From Tubiluchus corallicola (taxonomy: Eukaryota > Priapulida > Priapulimorpha > Priapulimorphida > Tubiluchidae): a stretch of 62,000 bases of DNA. Both the position numbers and the translations under genes were made by a program. Numbering within the stretch: the first letter of the stretch is position 1; every line of letters starts with the position of its first letter. Shown piece by piece: positions 57,179 to 62,000 of this stretch. The notes below the pieces were generated by a model, which was not told the origin of the DNA, did not search any database, and saw only the letters and a list, made by a program, of their open reading frames with translations. The DNA lies in contig JAQGDQ010002384.1 of NCBI GenBank assembly GCA_030141605.1, positions 1-62,000 on the forward strand, read 5' to 3'.

Positions 57179-60100
57179 GCAATATTTGCTTAGAAGAGAA
57201 ATTTCTGCTACAAAATTACTAATTATGGGCAATTCAGGGTGTTTCATGAAGTAAAAGAGGCATTATTGAGGTGGGTTTATATGTCTTTAACGATATTTTT
57301 CATTCGGTCCTCGTTTGCTTTTTGCACGTTCATTTTTTTTGCTCTTCTGTCTGTTCGTCCATTAGCTTATTCGTTCGCTGATCCTAATTCATTGATTTAC
57401 CATAATCATAAAATAGTTCACTGCATAGCTTACCAAGTCTTTGAGCTTCAGCTAACGTTGCTTCAGTATAAGGCATTTTAGCTTTATCTGTTATAGATGG
57501 GAGCCTTGCGTTTCCAATGACATTGTCTATTTCAGCTTGTACGCGCTTTTTGACGCTAGGATGATGTAGCAAGAAAGCGAGACTCCAGTACAGCGTGTCA
57601 GAGGTTGTATCCGTACCAGCGAAAAAGAGATTGACAGAACTCCATACCAGTTCATTCACTGAAATTTAAAGGACAAATTTTATTTTATTTATTTTACGTT
57701 TGTTTCAGTACATAAAGAGTACCATAGAACACTAAACAAAGCTTAGCTAAAATCACAATTAAAAATATACAAGACAAATGAAATAAATATTTACACACAA
57801 CAGAAAATTACTAAGCTAAATATTTAAAAAAACGGGTTAGCAAGTGTATATTCCCAATGGGCAATGCAAGACAAATGAAATAAATATTTACACACAACAG
57901 AAAATTAGTAAGCTAAATATTTAAAAAAACGGGTTAGCAAGTGTATATTTCCAATGGGCAATGCAAGACAAATGAAATAAATATTTACACACAACAGAAA
58001 ATTAGTAAGCTAAATATTTAAAAAAACAGGTTAGCAAGTGTATATACCCAATGGGCAATGCAAGACAAATGAAATAAATATTTACACACAACAGAAAATT
58101 AGTAAGCTAAATATATAAAAAAAACGGTTAGCAAATGTATATTTCCAATGGGCAGAAATATTCGAGGTTAAAATGACATCAGTAGTAAGAATAAAACTGC
58201 GTATAACTTCATTGTTTGGATTTAAAACTCGCTGAAGAAGGCCAAAAGTATTTTTGCGTAAAATAACAGTGCACGACATGCGCTAAATACAAGTCAAATA
58301 GTCTCTTAGATGTAATTTATGATTTTTTATTGTCCAAAATGGCCAATCATCGTCTCATCCCAAAATCCCTATCACATCATTGCATTCGTTTTATCTGAAG
58401 CAAATAAAAACATTTTCTGCTAATCCAATGTCAAAAAGATAATTAACTGCTATAATGAAAATATATAATAATATCATGAAATATGAAGAAATCAAACTTA
58501 CATCTTTGCCGCATCTTACGAACTTGCTAAAGAGAACTCGACTGACAAAATTTTGTTATAAAACGTCATGACGTACTGAACAAGAATGATTTCTTTCCTA
58601 TCTAGTCTCCAAATGAGGCTAATGGCCTATTTCCTGTCCTAGCTCACCTGTCTATCAACAGCCTAAATTTGCAAAAAACAAACACAAGGAGGCACCACGT
58701 TCTTATATCCAAAACAATAACTTTAAAATGATTACAGCCATTTTCGGCACGTGTTTTAGATGCTGAGGTCCTCTCTTACGGAAAGGAAAAAACTTCGTCA
58801 ATTTCAAATATTAGGCCGCTTTTAATTTCTAATGGTACCAACATTAACAGCGATCCAGAGATTAGAACAGTAAAAACTAGCCTTCAGACAACATTTATTG
58901 TGTTTTAATATATCGAAATTACCACATAATACACCCGCATAAAATGCCTTACTTAATAAATTTGCAAAAAACTATTCAGTAAGCTGGTGGAAAGCACGAA
59001 GCCACGCATAACAAAGCTTCTAAAGTTCATTGAGAAATTTCGCTATTCTAACCGACGAAACCTTTGTGTTTAACTGTGTTTATGTAAAAATATTGTTGTC
59101 GGTTCATTTTGCAATAACTTGAAAGCGCTTACGTCTTTACATAGCATTAATCCACAAGTTTATTTCCTAAAATTGATATCTTACTACACAATATAATTAC
59201 AGACAACAATGAAATTCTGCGAGGTACTGAACATACAAAAGGGGTTTATTTAGCTTATAGAGTTCAGTTTTAGCTCGTCAAAATAATTATTTTGTGACTT
59301 TGTCGGCGTTAACCTAGCAAAGTTGGATTTTGTCATATTATTGTCGGTAACTAGCTTTCATTACATGATTGGCAACGGGACTCATCAAAAAGCAAAAAAG
59401 TAGTATTAATAATTTCTCGTTTAACGTTTTGAATTGTTTGTAAATAATAATAGTAACTGAAGCTATAATGTATAAAAGAAGTTTGGTCAAGCAAGCACCT
59501 GGTGTGATAAGTGAATATATTGCACGGTAACCAGATGATGCCATTTTCGTTCAAAATGAGTGTGCCCAAGTGATGGACACTTTAAATTGATTTTAATTTT
59601 TTTATACGAGGCTTGTCACAATTTTATTGCTGAATATTTCTAACATTTTTTCTCAAAATATTAAAATAAGCCAACCTTTCTGTGAGACTACGCTTTTGCT
59701 ATAAAACATTGACAGGCAATGCAAGAGTAAGGAGCTTTTGTACATTTTATGCTTCTATCAAATTTAATACCAACTGTGGTTGCTGATCTCCCAAAGACTT
59801 GAAGAGCAAATTTTGGAGACCTTGACAGTTGTCAACATCAAGCATCATCAAACAAGAAAAATTTTTAACGGTTGCTACAAGCACGAAAGACGTTCGCTTT
59901 TGGTATGAAATTTAAACTACTTGTAAAGTATACTGATGCACTGTTTCGCCCACTTTTCTCCTTTTTATTCAAATACAGATCAGCTACCACTGCCTTTATT
60001 CGTACAGTTTACTTTTTACAGCTTATGCTCAGATGTTTCTGTCTATTCAACTTCTGATAGTGATTTTCGCCAAGCAGTTTTTGTTCTGATAGTCTTGCTT

Positions 60101-61401
60101 TAACACTTTCACAATGTCAAGCCATTTATTGATTACACTGGTTTGAATGTACGAGGTGTCTTTACTTTGATGAGCTCTCATACATGTATTTTTGTTTTTA
60201 GAATGATTCAGAAACGACTAAGAACCTAGATCACTCTGGGCTTCGTGGCCAATCCGTCAGTAATCAGCCAGCAGTCAATTAATTAGTTAGCTAGTCAGTC
60301 AGTGAGTAAGGCTATTAGTTTCCTGGCTGCCTGCTTACCTGTTTTCTGCTTGTCAATCGCTCAGCAAGTGAGGGAGCACTAGGCCAACCATACGGTTGCT
60401 CAAAACAGTGTCAGCTTCGATTTGTCAATGTTGAACGACCGTGTGGACGCCGAGAATGACAGTGAAATTTGAATGTGAATCAAATTTCAAGATATCATTG
60501 TCTTAATTTTCGTCAGTGTTAGTTGTCACTCTCAGAATGAACAGCCAAAACAAATGCGTAGTGACGATTTACTGATGATTTAACTAGAAATTATAGCTGG
60601 TGCCAAACTGCGCGCTGTTAGTAAAAGCAGCGAATTATTAACAAAATGATTTTGTGCTTGAGTGCAAAAATTTGTGTGAGTGAGGCGACTAACCTGCAAA
60701 GCACGTGGTGCTTTGACAAATCACTCTTTCTGCATTATTTTGAGGTGAACATATTTCGGTAATTATCGGAATATATAATTTAAAAACAATTGCGCTTCTG
60801 CTTTTAATTTACGAAATATTTGATAATAACTTCTTGTTTCATTTCGTTGTCGAATGAGTGGGTGAGAGCAGTCAGTCATTCGCTCAACCGTTGACTTAGC
60901 CAATCAGCCGGTTAGTCAGTCTATTAGCCAGTCAGTCAGTTAGTCTGCAGCCACACAGGCAGTGTGTTAATCAGTTAGATTAGTGAATTTGTCAGTTAGC
61001 CAGATGTCTGATGCAAGGAATCTTAACTGTCTTGTAAAACAAACTAGTTTCAGAATATTGGCCCTTTGCATAAAAAGTTTAGTTTTGTAAATTGTGATGC
61101 AAACGCTCATTGCCCACTAATTTCAAGGCAGAGAAAATAATTCACCGTTTAACCATGGTAATATTTTGAAGTTGACGTTTGGTTTTTAAATTCATTAAGT
61201 TTATCTTTGATTAAAACTTAGCAAGAACTTCACGTACCATTGAAAGAGTTATCGCCAGTCTCTTGTACTTCTTTCATTTTTTTAATGTAAGTGTCAACTA
61301 GGTCTCGGATTTCGTTTGGATTATAAGTTTTCAAATGTTCGTCGACGAAATCCTGAACAAAATTCTTCAAGAAACGTTGATTATCCACGAACTCCATAAA
61401 C
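55589..61401 (-). CDS. Cytochrome P450, CYP2-clan, C-terminal four exons (5' end outside window)
   Basis: Exons on the minus strand: 61401-61238, 57658-57434, 56860-56645, 55797-55589 (stop). Phases agree (1, 1, 1). They encode about 270 residues, the C-terminal half of a usual 490-500. I helix: [18 protein letters not shown], with the oxygen-activating A-G-x-D-T-T. K helix EAQR (ExxR), PERH at the PERF site, and heme-binding loop [16 protein letters not shown] with the Cys ligand, its codon for Gly split by the last intron. Membrane-bound microsomal monooxygenase; the sequence style ([20 protein letters not shown]) is that of CYP2-like xenobiotic, fatty-acid or steroid enzymes. Substrate cannot be told. 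The N-terminal exons should lie beyond 62000. Confidence 0.9.
55798..56343. other. P450 intron, left part
   Basis: Contains a short TA-rich tract (56045-56130, atatacatata) and otherwise nothing recognised. Confidence 0.5.
56344..56477 (+). mobile_element. Retroposon 3' end with (ATTTG)n tail
   Basis: Body motif ggttaggggtggctgattcg and tttttcgccgtcccttccct, then T-rich sequence, aataaatg and a gatttgatttgatttgat tail. Related to the copy at 24826-25034, which carries a different tail. It lies in a P450 intron. Confidence 0.55.
57070..57178 (+). repeat. (CAT)n / (CGT)n / (CAC)n triplet repeat
   Basis: About 110 bp in the P450 intron 57433-56861. The rest of that intron holds nothing recognised. 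Confidence 0.95.
57769..58157 (+). repeat. 97-bp tandem repeat, four copies
   Basis: The unit begins caagacaaatgaaataaata and includes aaacgggttagcaagtgtat and ccaatgggcaatg. Copies are more than 90% alike by eye. In the large P450 intron. Confidence 0.9.
58158..61237. other. Large P450 intron, mostly featureless
   Basis: Intron 61237-57659. Besides the repeats listed separately, it holds degenerate CAGT/AGTC patches (60270-60310, 60870-60960). No exon or RNA gene seen. Confidence 0.5.
59545..59695 (+). repeat. Dispersed repeat, copy 2
   Basis: Counterpart of 8320-8475 in the same orientation. Family not recognised. Confidence 0.5.
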
Positions 61402-61540
61402 CTAAAAACGAGAAAGGACAAGACGATAACAGTAAAATCATAACTGTTTCTGATGGACTAAAGTCTGTTTATGATAGAGGTTATAGCTGCTTGTTGGTTA
61501 TTGTTTATTGTATTGGTGACTGTGGCTCGTGAAGGTTGGG

Positions 61541-61820
61541 TGTGGAACAGCCACGATGGGCATGGCAAACTATCAAGACTTTATTTAGCAAACTACACGT
61601 TTATTAAATATCAAGCACAAACAGGGCATACATAAGAGGATAGTACTGCCAGCCCTCCGTCTTCAAGACAGCTTCTAATCTGCCCGAGGTGCGCGCCTCA
61701 AAATCCTTTTGTCTAACTATCTAATGCGCCCTGAGTTTCTGCGCATAAAAATTACATCATCAATCTTTACTTCTGACTCAACCGGTCGAACATCAGTTAA
61801 TCATGACGTGATATGCCACA
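61541..61820 (-). mobile_element. Possible solo LTR
   Basis: 280 bp with ends TGTGG...CCACA (inverted TG/CA termini). On the minus strand AATAAAG lies about 50 bp from the 3' end, the layout of an LTR R/U5 region. No target duplication (ttggg left, cctaa right) and no adjacent primer-binding site, so the call is weak. 61821-62000 holds nothing recognised. Confidence 0.3.
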
Positions 61821-62000
61821 CCTAACTGGGCTTCTAGCCAAGACGATAATTTAATCTTGCATCGTCAGTGATTTAATCTTTATTAATTTAATAATTTAAT
61901 TAATAGTTTGGGCTTAAATCATTATTTTAAACAGCTTTTCTTTACTATAACTTCGAAATCAGACATATCAAAACATGGAAATGTAAATATCAGCTATCGA

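Overview
The window is nuclear DNA of an invertebrate animal. It is AT-rich and full of microsatellites, with multi-exon genes bearing GT..AG introns, AATAAA signals, polymerase III 5S rRNA genes, and animal-type hAT, BEL/Pao and non-LTR repeats. The 5S genes start GTCTACGGCCATATCAC, which I recall as more typical of lophotrochozoans than of insects. A mollusc-like or other protostome host is therefore my best guess, but the sequence does not settle it.

Layout. 1-2.0 kb: compact, intronless, overlapping ORFs of virus-like character, including a TATA-binding-protein (TBP) homologue, partly duplicated as a near-perfect inverted repeat. 2.2-3.0 kb: GC-rich, 10-bp-phased and nuclear-receptor-site-rich DNA. 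3.4-17.5 kb (+): twelve exons of a Dbl-homology/PH RhoGEF of the PLEKHG type (N-terminus not found), with introns holding hAT MITEs, a non-LTR fragment and a near-perfect hairpin. 19.2-21.5 kb: long inverted-repeat element around 36-bp satellites. 23.8-33.4 kb (+): eight-exon secreted chitinase-like protein: GH18 domain with altered active-site motifs, about 42 copies of a 13-residue His/Tyr/Glu repeat, and a C-terminal peritrophin-A (CBM14) domain. 34.6-37.2 kb (-): secreted Tyr/His-rich protein. 39.2-45.1 and 52.5-54.1 kb: 5S rRNA genes in repeat units that also carry a decayed second 5S module, broken by a BEL/Pao fragment and a 17-bp minisatellite. 46.6-48.5 kb (-): secreted Gly/Tyr-rich peptide with TATA box and 5'UTR exon. 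48.9-50.3 kb: dead non-LTR retrotransposon whose (CACT)n tail abuts two reversed 5S copies. 50.8-51.0 kb (-): last exon of a C-type lectin. 55.6-61.4 kb (-): C-terminal four exons of a CYP2-like cytochrome P450 that continues off the right edge.

How the genes may work together: four genes between 23.8 and 51 kb encode secreted proteins of the kind found in chitinous or mineralised extracellular matrices (chitin-binding GH18/CBM14 with a His/Tyr-rich arm, Tyr/His-rich, Gly/Tyr-rich, C-type lectin). I infer a matrix-protein neighbourhood. The RhoGEF and P450 look like unrelated neighbours. All exon models were read by eye from reading frame, splice sites and phase; none was tested against transcripts.
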